Positions 1 through 6,024 of a DNA stretch of 11,753 nt are shown one piece after another (the stretch's first letter is position 1; every line of letters starts with the position of its first letter). Location: the NCBI GenBank assembly GCA_027018975.1, contig JALUXN010000177.1:1-11753 (forward strand), read 5' to 3'. A model generated the notes under the pieces. It ran no database searches and was not told where the DNA came from. It saw only the letters and a list, made by a program, of their open reading frames with translations. The DNA is from Mariprofundaceae bacterium. Its GTDB lineage: Bacteria; Pseudomonadota; Zetaproteobacteria; Mariprofundales; Mariprofundaceae. The translations under genes and the position numbers were made by a program.

Positions 1-717
1 AGCGAGGCGTCCGGCCTGTTCGAAGAGTGACTTGCGATCGGCATGCGTGGCCAAGAGCGAACCATTGCCGGGCAGGGAGAAGCCGAGTGCTTCGGTGAGG
101 CAGTTCATCGAATTGGCGGTGAACATGCCGGAGCAGGAGCCGCAGGTCGGGCAGGCGGAGCGCTCCACCGCCGCGACATCGGCATCGGACTCGTTCGGAT
201 CGGCGGCCATCACCATCGCATCGACCAGATCGAGCAGTTTCTCGCGGTTATCGAGGGTGATTTTGCCCGCCTCCATCGGCCCGCCAGAGACAAAGACGGC
301 GGGGATATTGAGCCGCAGCGCGGCCATCAGCATGCCGGGGGTGATTTTGTCGCAGTTGGAGATGCAGACCAGCGCATCGGCGCAGTGGGCGTTGGCCATA
401 TATTCGACCGAATCGGCGATGATCTCGCGGCTCGGCAGCGAGTAGAGCATGCCGCCGTGACCCATGGCGATGCCATCATCGACGGCGATGGTGTTGAACT
501 CCTTGGCCACACCGCCAGCCGCCTCAATCTCGCGCGCCACCAGCTGGCCGAGGTCTTTCAGATGGACATGGCCGGGGACAAATTCGGTGAAGGAGTTGAC
601 CACCGCGATGATCGGTTTATCGAAATCGCCATCCTTCATGCCTGTGGCGCGCCAGAGGGCGCGGGCTCCGGCCATATTGCGGCCGGCGGTGGTGGTGCGG
701 GAACGATATGCGGGCAT
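1..717 (-). CDS. ilvD: Dihydroxy-acid dehydratase, N-terminal 239 codons (cut by window edge)
   Basis: IlvD dehydrates 2,3-dihydroxy-isovalerate and 2,3-dihydroxy-3-methylvalerate to the 2-keto acids that become valine and isoleucine; it is a cytoplasmic Fe-S enzyme. The translation starts MPAYRSRTTTAGRNMAGARA and follows the E. coli protein almost residue for residue. Visible family marks are D81 (Mg2+ ligand region, AVDDGIAMGHGGM), C122 and K124 in SNCDKITPGM, and C189-P-T-C192-G-S-C195, where C122 and C195 match the iron-sulphur cluster cysteines. The family is about 560-620 residues, so roughly 60% lies beyond position 1. The ATG at 715-717 is preceded by AGGAG six nt upstream, which supports this start. 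The gene is divergent from the CBS-domain gene, with a 144-bp shared upstream region in which I could not pick a convincing ilvD promoter. Identity is very secure. Confidence 0.97.
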   Translation of the reverse strand, partial: MPAYRSRTTTAGRNMAGARALWRATGMKDGDFDKPIIAVVNSFTEFVPGHVHLKDLGQLVAREIEAAGGVAKEFNTIAVDDGIAMGHGGMLYSLPSREIIADSVEYMANAHCADALVCISNCDKITPGMLMAALRLNIPAVFVSGGPMEAGKITLDNREKLLDLVDAMVMAADPNESDADVAAVERSACPTCGSCSGMFTANSMNCLTEALGFSLPGNGSLLATHADRKSLFEQAGRLA

Positions 718-796
718 GAGAGACTCCTGATGATGAGATTGCTCGAAGCGTAGCGAGAGTATTGCACAGATGCACGCGCGGTGTAGCGTCAACCAC

Positions 797-810
797 CCTC
801 GAATGCGAGG
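797..810. other. Small perfect hairpin in the ilvD/CBS divergent region
   Basis: CCTCG (797-801), loop AATG (802-805), CGAGG (806-810). It is a five-pair stem with a tetraloop between two divergent genes, immediately next to the degenerate repeat end at 811-846. There is no following T-run, so it is not a typical intrinsic terminator. It may be part of the old repeat or a minor leader structure of either gene. Confidence 0.3.
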
Positions 811-846
811 AAACTAACGAGCAAACCCTGAGTAATCTGAATAGTT
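811..846. repeat. Degenerate right end of the 142-bp MITE-like element
   Basis: By eye about 26 of 36 positions match the right end of the element at 7927-8067, including the intact terminal stretch ATCTGAATAGTT (835-846). Most differences are G-to-A type changes. No matching left end is visible about 140 bp upstream, which would fall at the ilvD start, so this is a solo or decayed end. It stops 4 nt before the AAGGAGG ribosome-binding site of the CBS gene, so any CBS transcript starting upstream runs through it. Confidence 0.5.
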
Positions 847-861
847 TCGAAAGGAGGCTGT

Positions 862-1323
862 ATGACCCACAACCCCAAAACCGCCCGTGACATGATGGAT
901 CCCAACCCCGCCTACTGCAGCGAAGATCTACTGGTCGAAGATGCCATCCGCCGCCTGAGCGAGGAGGGCGTCTCCTGCCTGTTGGTGGTCGATGACGATC
1001 ACTATCTGCTTGGCCTGATTACGGAGTCCGATCTGGTCGATCGTCAGCAGCAATTTCATCTGCCGACCGCCATTGCCATGTTTGATATGGTCATTCCGCT
1101 GGGCGTACAGCAATTTGAGCAGGAGCTTGAACGGATGCAGGCGATCACCGTGGGCGAGTTGGCGCAGCGTGATCTGATCACTACCCCTGCCGATGCCGAT
1201 CTCAGTACAGTTGCCTCGCTCATGGTCGATCACAAAATCCACCACCTGCCGGTGATGGAGGGCGACACAGTGATCGGCTTGATCAGCAAACATGATGTGA
1301 TCCGCGCACTGGTGGATGAGTAA
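862..1323 (+). CDS. Two-CBS-domain protein
   Basis: This is a 153-residue soluble protein made almost entirely of a CBS pair. CBS 1 covers about residues 8-62 (SEEGVSCLLVVDDDHYLLGLITESDLV) split by the family's typical hydrophobic strand and G-x-I/L-T-x-x-D-L ending. CBS 2 covers about 94-151 (DHKIHHLPVMEGDTVIGLISKHDVIRAL). About 30 residues with a hydrophobic FDMVIPL stretch separate the two. CBS pairs bind adenosine nucleotides or similar ligands and regulate a partner, and free-standing ones usually act on a protein encoded elsewhere or next door. The ATG has AAGGAGG (851-857) four nt upstream. The next gene begins 9 nt after the stop, so the two are probably co-transcribed. The ligand and target cannot be told from sequence. 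Confidence 0.88.
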   Translation: MTHNPKTARDMMDPNPAYCSEDLLVEDAIRRLSEEGVSCLLVVDDDHYLLGLITESDLVDRQQQFHLPTAIAMFDMVIPLGVQQFEQELERMQAITVGELAQRDLITTPADADLSTVASLMVDHKIHHLPVMEGDTVIGLISKHDVIRALVDE

Positions 1324-1332
1324 CCCGCAGCT

Positions 1333-2121
1333 GTGCTGCACCGCTGGTTCATTTTCGTCATCTCTATTGCGCTGCCCGCAGTCGCCTGCGCCGAGCCCTC
1401 CACACTGCCGACCTTCAAGCTCAGTGGTGGGCTGTTTATATCGCATCTTAATACGGAACTGCAGGTCAATTCACGCACCATCGGGCGCGGCACACGGCTG
1501 AATCTGGAGAATCTCGGTCTCACCCAATCCACACGGGTCGGCCGCCTCGACGGCTATCTGCGTCTGTTCCAGCGCCACCGCATCCAGTTCGGTTATTTTC
1601 GCTTCTATCGCACCGTCGGCGCACATCTGAAAAACACCATTCAGGTCGGTAACGTCACCTTTCCCGCCGGCGCCGGCGTCGATCTTACCTCGGATAACCG
1701 CAACTACATGCTCAACTACATGTACTCCTTCATTCAGAATGATCAGCTGGAGCTGGCCGGCTCGCTCGGTCTGCATATCATGAATATCACCAACGCCATT
1801 CGCGGCACGGGCGGCCGCTTGAGCCAAAGCAGCTCGGTGACCGGGCCGATGCCGATGCTGGGGCTCAATCTCGATTACCACTTCAGCAAGCGCCTGCTCG
1901 GCTCACTGCAGGGGCAGTGGTTTGCGATCAAATATGACGGCTACACCGGCGTTCTGCAGGATTATAGCCTGCGGCTGGAGTACATGTTCTGGGATCATGC
2001 CGGCATCGGCGTCGGCTACAACGCCTTCAACCTCGGCGTCAGCGTCGATCGCGGCAACTTCCTCGGCCGCCTCGATTGGCGCTACAGCGGACTACAACTC
2101 TTCGGTACCGTCGCCTTCTAA
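1333..2121 (+). CDS. Outer-membrane beta-barrel protein of unknown function
   Basis: The 262-residue product starts at GTG 1333. It has a Sec signal peptide: MLHRW, a hydrophobic FIFVISIALPAV core, and an A-C-A site giving likely cleavage after residue 20 (before EPS). The mature part of about 242 residues alternates polar and hydrophobic/aromatic residues (for example RLFQRHRIQFGYFRFYRTV and YSLRLEYMFWDHAGIGVGY), as in membrane beta-strands. It ends in LFGTVAF, with the C-terminal Phe and aromatic spacing expected of a BAM assembly signal. Length suits an 8-12 strand barrel. No enzyme motif is seen. The ribosome-binding site is weak, and the start lies 9 nt downstream of the CBS-gene stop, which suggests translational coupling. 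Function is unknown; pairing with a CBS sensor is unusual. Confidence 0.82.
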   Translation: MLHRWFIFVISIALPAVACAEPSTLPTFKLSGGLFISHLNTELQVNSRTIGRGTRLNLENLGLTQSTRVGRLDGYLRLFQRHRIQFGYFRFYRTVGAHLKNTIQVGNVTFPAGAGVDLTSDNRNYMLNYMYSFIQNDQLELAGSLGLHIMNITNAIRGTGGRLSQSSSVTGPMPMLGLNLDYHFSKRLLGSLQGQWFAIKYDGYTGVLQDYSLRLEYMFWDHAGIGVGYNAFNLGVSVDRGNFLGRLDWRYSGLQLFGTVAF

Positions 2122-2153
2122 AATTCAGACACATGCTGGGGCTGTTGAGTCAC

Positions 2154-2245
2154 GAGAAGTGTTTCACCACAGAGGGCACAGAGTAATGACTGGAATGTAT
2201 CGAGATTTTACTCTGCGAAACTCTGTGTACTCCGTGGTTCAATCC
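2154..2245. repeat. CACAGAG-type palindromic repeat, copy 1 (uninterrupted)
   Basis: A 92-bp unit begins GAGAAGTGTTTCACCACAGA and ends CTCCGTGGTTCAATCC. The left arm (CCACAGAGGGCACAGAGT) and right arm (ACTCTGTGTACTCCGTGG) are imperfect inverse complements, so a transcript would fold into a long hairpin. Compared with copy 2 at 2538-2790 it lacks 10 bp (one TTACACAGAG unit) but is otherwise nearly identical. It starts 32 bp after the beta-barrel gene stop and could serve as a 3' structure for that transcript. Its centre (CGAGATTTTACTC) is the empty version of the site occupied by the mobile element in copy 2. Confidence 0.85.
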
Positions 2246-2254
2246 TAGCATGTT

Positions 2255-2281
2255 CCCGCTTGTTAGATGGTAAAAATCTGC
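2255..2281. repeat. Possible short fragment related to the element's inner left arm
   Basis: The stretch CCCGCTTGTTAGATGGTAAA resembles the inner left part of the MITE-like element (CCCACGGTTTGTTAGATAGC at 2639-2658). It also resembles 2825-2857. It lies 9 bp after the end of CACAGAG copy 1. The match is short and gapped, so this is a weak call. Confidence 0.25.
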
Positions 2282-2314
2282 GCGGGGTTGGCGTTGTAAA
2301 CGCTAGAAAAATTG

Positions 2315-2471
2315 CGTCATTCCCGCGCAGGCGGGAATCTATTGAGTGCAAGGCGAGGTGATGACAAACAACAGGTGCTATACCCTTGTCGGTAGGCGAA
2401 CGGGGATGGGGTGGTATTTGAATGGCGGTGATCCGGTGCATGGATGGATTCCCGCCTGCGCGGGAATGACG
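2315..2471. repeat. Inverted pair of ATTCCC-N8-GGGAAT (dRS3-like) repeats
   Basis: Two 20-bp palindromes of the form ATTCCCGC-N4-GCGGGAAT lie at 2319-2338 and 2448-2467. They sit in opposite orientation (loops GCAG and CTGC). The exact match extends to 25 bp (2315-2339 against the reverse complement of 2447-2471). The form ATTCCC-N8-GGGAAT equals the dRS3 repeat known from Neisseria, and similar GTCATTCCCGC repeats are widespread in proteobacteria. The 107 bp between the two 25-bp copies has no gene, no recognisable motif, and no similarity to the other repeats. The arrangement could be a small composite element or two independent insertions. Confidence 0.75.
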
Positions 2472-2537
2472 GCGTGGCGGGCGCGGGCATGAACGATGGG
2501 GTGAAATGAACGGTTGGGGTAGAATGTGGAGATAGAA

Positions 2538-2790
2538 GAGAAGTGTTTCACCACAGAGGGCACAGAGTTACACAGAGTAATGACTGGAATGTATCGAGAT
2601 TTGCAATTATTCGGCCACATACTGGAACTATTCAGATCGCCCACGGTTTGTTAGATAGCAAGGCGAAAAGGCGCAGTGTGCTATGGCACATGAGCATGTT
2701 CAACGCAGCTAGCGGGAAAACCGTGGGATGAGCTGAACAGTTACTCGAGATTTTACTCTGTGAAACTCTGTGTGCTCCGTGGTTCAATCC
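2538..2790. repeat. CACAGAG-type palindromic repeat, copy 2 (split by an insertion)
   Basis: The same repeat as 2154-2245: it opens GAGAAGTGTTTCACCACAGA and closes CTCCGTGGTTCAATCC. It contains the 142-bp element at 2603-2744 plus one extra copy of the 9-bp TCGAGATTT. Removing those 151 bp leaves 102 bp, which is copy 1 plus 10 bp (TTACACAGAG). The arms still contain tandem CACAGAGT subunits in inverted orientation. It sits in the gene-free region between the beta-barrel gene and the end of glyS. Confidence 0.85.
2603..2744. mobile_element. 142-bp MITE-like element with 9-bp target duplication
   Basis: A non-coding insertion flanked by perfect direct repeats TCGAGATTT (2594-2602 and 2745-2753). 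It begins GCAATTATTC and ends GAACAGTTAC, which are imperfect terminal inverse complements. A longer internal pair matches too: ACTATTCAGATCGCCCACGG on the left against the reverse of CCGTGGGATGAGCTGAACAG on the right. The middle holds a small stem TGTGC-TATG-GCACA. A second copy (7927-8067) is about 80-85% identical by eye and has the same length within 1 bp. There is no transposase, so movement must have used a protein supplied from elsewhere. The boundaries are well fixed because copy 1 of the host repeat is an empty-site paralogue. Confidence 0.82.
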
Positions 2791-2889
2791 CAACACTCGA
2801 CCCAACATCAAACCAACAACACGTCCCACGCGTTTGCTAGACTGCAAGAAAATCTACTGGCAACTCTTGAGTAACAGAATGAGCGTGCC
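2791..2889. other. Gene-free 3' flank of glyS
   Basis: These 99 bp between the split repeat and the glyS stop contain no plausible gene and no convincing intrinsic terminator for glyS on the minus strand. Positions 2825-2857 (CCCACGCGTTTGCTAGACTG and following) resemble the inner left arm of the MITE-like element, as does 2255-2281. This may be further repeat debris. Confidence in that resemblance is low. Confidence 0.3.
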
Positions 2890-5016
2890 CTACGACAGCC
2901 GCCCCACATCGGCGATATTCAGGAACAGCTTGCGTAGTCGCGCCAGCAGTGCCAAGCGGTTGGTGCGGATCGCTGCATCCTCGGCCATCACCATCACATC
3001 GTCGAAGAACTGATCCACATCTTCACGCAGGCCGGCGAGCATGGCCAATGCGGTGAGCATGTCGTTCTCGAAATCGCCACGCTGCATGATGGTGGCGAAC
3101 TCCGCCTCCGCCGCACAGAGCGCATCGTAGAGTGACTGCTCGGCGGTTTCGCTGAAGCGCGCGGGATCGACCTCGCTGGTGACGACGTCCGTCTTTCGGA
3201 GGATATTGGCGATGCGCTTGTTGGCGGCAGCAATCGCCTGCCCCGGCTCACTGGAGGCGAAGCGCATCAGGTATTCGGCAATCATCGCTTCGCGGTAGAG
3301 CGGGCGATTCTCCGAGGAGTGGATCGCTGCATCGATGCAGGCCTTGCTGAAGCCAAGCTGCGGCGCCAAGCCGAAGAGGCGTTCGATGACAAAATCGTGC
3401 GCCTTCGCCTTGGTCTCCTCTGAAATGGCGATGGTGACACGCTGCTGATTCCACTGCTTGGCCGCCTCGTCGATCACCTTCTGCAGCGTCATCTCGACCG
3501 GATAGCGGGCATCGGTGAGCAGCCGCACCAAGCCAATCGCAGCACGGCGCAGACCGAACGGATCGGCACTGGCGGTCGGAATACGGCCGAGATGGAAGTA
3601 ACCGAGCAGCTTGTCGGTGCGTTCACTGATACCGATGGCGCGGGCGATCGCATTTGCCGGCAGCGCATCATCGGCACCGGTCGGCGCATAGTGGTGGGCG
3701 ATAGCATCGGCAACCGCCTCATGCTCGCCATCCATCTTGGCATAGATGCCGCCCATATACCCCTGCAGTTCCGGGAACTCGGCCACCAGACCGGTGGTGA
3801 GGTCGGATTTGCAGAGCAGCGCCGCGCGCTGGGCATGATTGGCATCGACGCCCAGTGCGGTGGCGTTATCGAGCACAAAGGCGCGCATGCGGCGCACCTG
3901 ATCGCCGACCATGCCGAGGCCATCCTGAAAGACGATCTCGGAGAGCTTTTCGACACGCGCATCGAGGCTCTGCTGCGGATCACGGTCAAAATAGAAGGCG
4001 GCATCGGCGAGGCGGGCATTGACCACGCGCGCGTTGCCGTGCGCCACCAGCTCCGGCTGCGGCGATTCGATATTGGCGACAGTGAAGAATACCGGGCTAA
4101 CATGCCCCGCGCCATCGTGGGCAGAGAAACAGCGCTGATGATGTTTCAACTCGATGCGGCTCACCTGCTCCGGCAGGCGCAGGAAATCGTCATCATAGCG
4201 GGCGGCGATGGCGACCGGCCACTCGACCAGATCGGTCACCTCATCGAGCAGCGCCGCATCTGCCACCAGCTGCACCCCCTGCGCCGCCGCAGCGGCCTGC
4301 AACTGCTCGGCGATCAACGCTCGGCGGTTGTCACGATCGGCATGCACATACTGCCCCATCAGCCAGCCGAAGGGGTCGCGCACATCCAGCTCGCCGCTGC
4401 TGCCGTGGATGCGGTGGCCGCGACTGATCAGCCCGCTCCGGATGCCGGCGAAGCTGAAATCGATCGGGGTATCGCCCAGTCGCGCCACAATCCAGCGGAC
4501 CGGGCGGATGAAGGCGTCGTTGCGTGTGACGCCATCCTGCCAGCGCATCTGTTTCGGGCTGGGTAGTTTGCGCAATATATCGGGCATCGCTTCGGCCACG
4601 ATCTCGACCACGGCGCGCCCGGTGATCTGGCGGGTGGCGCGCATGTAGTTGCCCTTGCCATCGCCCTTGTCGGCGAGGGTGAACGCTTCCAGCGGCAGGC
4701 CGCACTTTTTGGCAAAGCCGTGTGCCGCGCCGGTCGGCTCCCCATCCTTGAAGGCGACCCGCTCCGGCGGCCCCCAGATAATCTCCTCGCGATCAGCCTG
4801 CATCGTCGGGCACGCTTCAGTGTGCAGCAGCAGACGGCGCGGTGTAACGCCGAGTTTGAGCGGCGAGGTAGTGATGCCGGCATCGCTCAAGCAGGCGGCG
4901 ACCGCCTGTTGCAGTGCCTCCCCCATGCGCGGTGCCACGCCGGCTGGGATCTCCTCACAGCCGATTTCGATCAGCAGTGGTGCAGTGGTTGTAGAACTGG
5001 CCATGGAATCGCTCAT
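2890..5016 (-). CDS. glyS: Glycine-tRNA ligase beta subunit
   Basis: The beta chain of the bacterial alpha2-beta2 glycyl-tRNA synthetase; it recognises tRNA-Gly and is required for charging by the alpha subunit in the cytoplasm. The 708-residue length compares with 689 in E. coli. Family landmarks are visible throughout: IEIGCEEIPAG near residue 16, FIRPVRWIVARLGD, SRGHRIHG, VEWPVAIAARYDDDFLRLP, FTVANIES, ARLADAAFYFDRD, CKSDLTTGLVAEFPELQG, DPFGLRRAAIGLVR, AAANKRIANILRK, and the closing RKLFLNIADVGRLS. The last ~110 residues form the DALR-type anticodon-binding region. The ATG at 5014-5016 overlaps the glyQ stop as ATGA, so translation is coupled. A second in-frame ATG four codons in (5002-5004) is possible. 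No damage is visible. Confidence 0.97.
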   Translation of the reverse strand: MSDSMASSTTTAPLLIEIGCEEIPAGVAPRMGEALQQAVAACLSDAGITTSPLKLGVTPRRLLLHTEACPTMQADREEIIWGPPERVAFKDGEPTGAAHGFAKKCGLPLEAFTLADKGDGKGNYMRATRQITGRAVVEIVAEAMPDILRKLPSPKQMRWQDGVTRNDAFIRPVRWIVARLGDTPIDFSFAGIRSGLISRGHRIHGSSGELDVRDPFGWLMGQYVHADRDNRRALIAEQLQAAAAAQGVQLVADAALLDEVTDLVEWPVAIAARYDDDFLRLPEQVSRIELKHHQRCFSAHDGAGHVSPVFFTVANIESPQPELVAHGNARVVNARLADAAFYFDRDPQQSLDARVEKLSEIVFQDGLGMVGDQVRRMRAFVLDNATALGVDANHAQRAALLCKSDLTTGLVAEFPELQGYMGGIYAKMDGEHEAVADAIAHHYAPTGADDALPANAIARAIGISERTDKLLGYFHLGRIPTASADPFGLRRAAIGLVRLLTDARYPVEMTLQKVIDEAAKQWNQQRVTIAISEETKAKAHDFVIERLFGLAPQLGFSKACIDAAIHSSENRPLYREAMIAEYLMRFASSEPGQAIAAANKRIANILRKTDVVTSEVDPARFSETAEQSLYDALCAAEAEFATIMQRGDFENDMLTALAMLAGLREDVDQFFDDVMVMAEDAAIRTNRLALLARLRKLFLNIADVGRLS

Positions 5017-5873
5017 GCCTCCACCCCCGCATAGGCTCGTGCCACAGTGCGGGCGAGCCCGCGCACACGGCCAATGAAACGCTGCCGCTCCGCCACGGAA
5101 ATCGCGCCGCGCGCATCGAGCAGATTGAAGGCGTGTGAGGCTTTCATCACCTCCTCATAGGCCGGTAATACCAGCTGCTGGCCAGCCAGTTCGCCGCACG
5201 CCTGCTCGGCGCGGTCAAATTGCGTATGCAGCCAATCGGTGTCGGCGGCATCAAAATTGTAACGGGAGAACTCCACCTCATTGCGGTGGAACACCTCGCC
5301 GTAGGTCACCTGCTCGCCCGCCTCATTCTCCACCCAGACCAGGTCGAAGACATTTTCAACCCCTTGGATATACATCGCCAGTCGCTCCAATCCGTAGGTG
5401 ATCTCACCCGGTGTGCGGCTCAATTCGATACTGCCGACCTGTTGGAAATAGGTGAACTGGGTGATCTCCATGCCGTTGAGCCACACCTCCCAGCCGAGTC
5501 CCCAGGCACCGAGCGTGGGGCTCTCCCAGTCATCCTCGACAAAGCGGATGTCATGCAGCGCCGGATCAATACCGATGGTGCGCAGTGAATCGAGATAGCG
5601 CTCAAGAATATCCTCCGGCGCCGGCTTGAGGATCACCTGAAACTGGTAGTAGTGCTGCAGGCGGTTGGGGTTCTCGCCGTAGCGGCCATCGGTGGGGCGG
5701 CGGCAGGGCTGTACATAGGCGGTACTCCAGTTCTGATCATCGAGCACGCGCAGAAAGGTCGCCGGGTGAAAGGTGCCCGCACCCATCGAACTGTCATACG
5801 GCTGCTGCACCACGCACCCCTGCTTCGCCCAGAACTGCTGCAGGGTGAGAATTAAATCCTGAAATGTTAGCAC
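5013..5873 (-). CDS. glyQ: Glycine-tRNA ligase alpha subunit
   Basis: The catalytic alpha chain of the alpha2-beta2 glycyl-tRNA synthetase; it activates glycine with ATP and is a class II aminoacyl-tRNA synthetase. Strong family blocks are LTFQDLILTLQQFWAKQGC at the N-terminus, AYVQPCRRPTDGRYGENPNR, LQHYYQFQVILKP, DIRFVEDDWESPTLGAWGLG, WEVWLNGMEITQFTYFQQVG, GEITYGLERLAMYIQGVENV, and HAFNLLDARGAISVAERQR. I place the start at GTG 5871-5873, giving 286 residues. GAGGAG lies 5 nt upstream and homology begins right there; a longer reading from TTG at 5909 adds 12 residues without homology. It is co-transcribed with glyS through a 4-bp ATGA overlap. Identity is secure. Confidence 0.97.
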   Translation of the reverse strand: MLTFQDLILTLQQFWAKQGCVVQQPYDSSMGAGTFHPATFLRVLDDQNWSTAYVQPCRRPTDGRYGENPNRLQHYYQFQVILKPAPEDILERYLDSLRTIGIDPALHDIRFVEDDWESPTLGAWGLGWEVWLNGMEITQFTYFQQVGSIELSRTPGEITYGLERLAMYIQGVENVFDLVWVENEAGEQVTYGEVFHRNEVEFSRYNFDAADTDWLHTQFDRAEQACGELAGQQLVLPAYEEVMKASHAFNLLDARGAISVAERQRFIGRVRGLARTVARAYAGVEA

Positions 5874-5878
5874 GACCA

Positions 5879-5884
5879 CTCCTC
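5879..5884 (-). promoter_or_regulatory. Ribosome-binding site deciding the glyQ start
   Basis: GAGGAG on the minus strand, five nt before the GTG at 5873. It selects this GTG over the upstream TTG at 5909, which has no comparable site. Confidence 0.75.
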
Positions 5885-5967
5885 GCGAATCCGGCGGCAA
5901 ACCGCCCAAAATTGGCCGGCAACGCTAGTCATCAAACCGCGCCCTTAAAAGAGGCGCTTGCATGGTG

Positions 5968-5994
5968 ATTTTATCAGGGGGTGCTCTATGTCAA
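5968..5994 (-). promoter_or_regulatory. Candidate promoter of glyQ-glyS
   Basis: On the minus strand TTGACA (5989-5994) is followed by TAAAAT (5968-5973) with a 15-nt spacer, which is shorter than the ideal 17. A second TTGACT lies just upstream (5998-6003). Transcription would start near 5961, about 90 nt before the glyQ start. The promoter lies between the aroC stop (6025) and glyQ, so the synthetase pair may be transcribed independently of fabI-aroC. No clear terminator separates the two units. Confidence 0.4.
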
Positions 5995-6024
5995 TAAGTC
6001 AAGCCTGACCCCTCTGCCCGAGCG

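Noticed and set aside
43..753. 236-codon plus-strand frame opposite ilvD
   Set aside because: Antisense shadow of ilvD, whose minus-strand translation matches the family throughout.
1922..2248. 108-codon plus-strand frame running from the barrel gene into the repeat
   Set aside because: Its first two thirds overlap the barrel gene out of frame and the rest is repeat DNA.
2122..2889. CRISPR array in the repeat-rich region
   Set aside because: Repeats are few, inverted and unevenly spaced; there are no regular spacers and no cas genes.
3592..4566. 324-codon plus-strand frame opposite glyS
   Set aside because: Antisense to well-conserved glyS; no ribosome-binding site and no domain pattern.
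5874..5909. Longer glyQ start at TTG 5909
   Set aside because: The extra 12 residues have no homology and the GAGGAG site points to the GTG at 5873.
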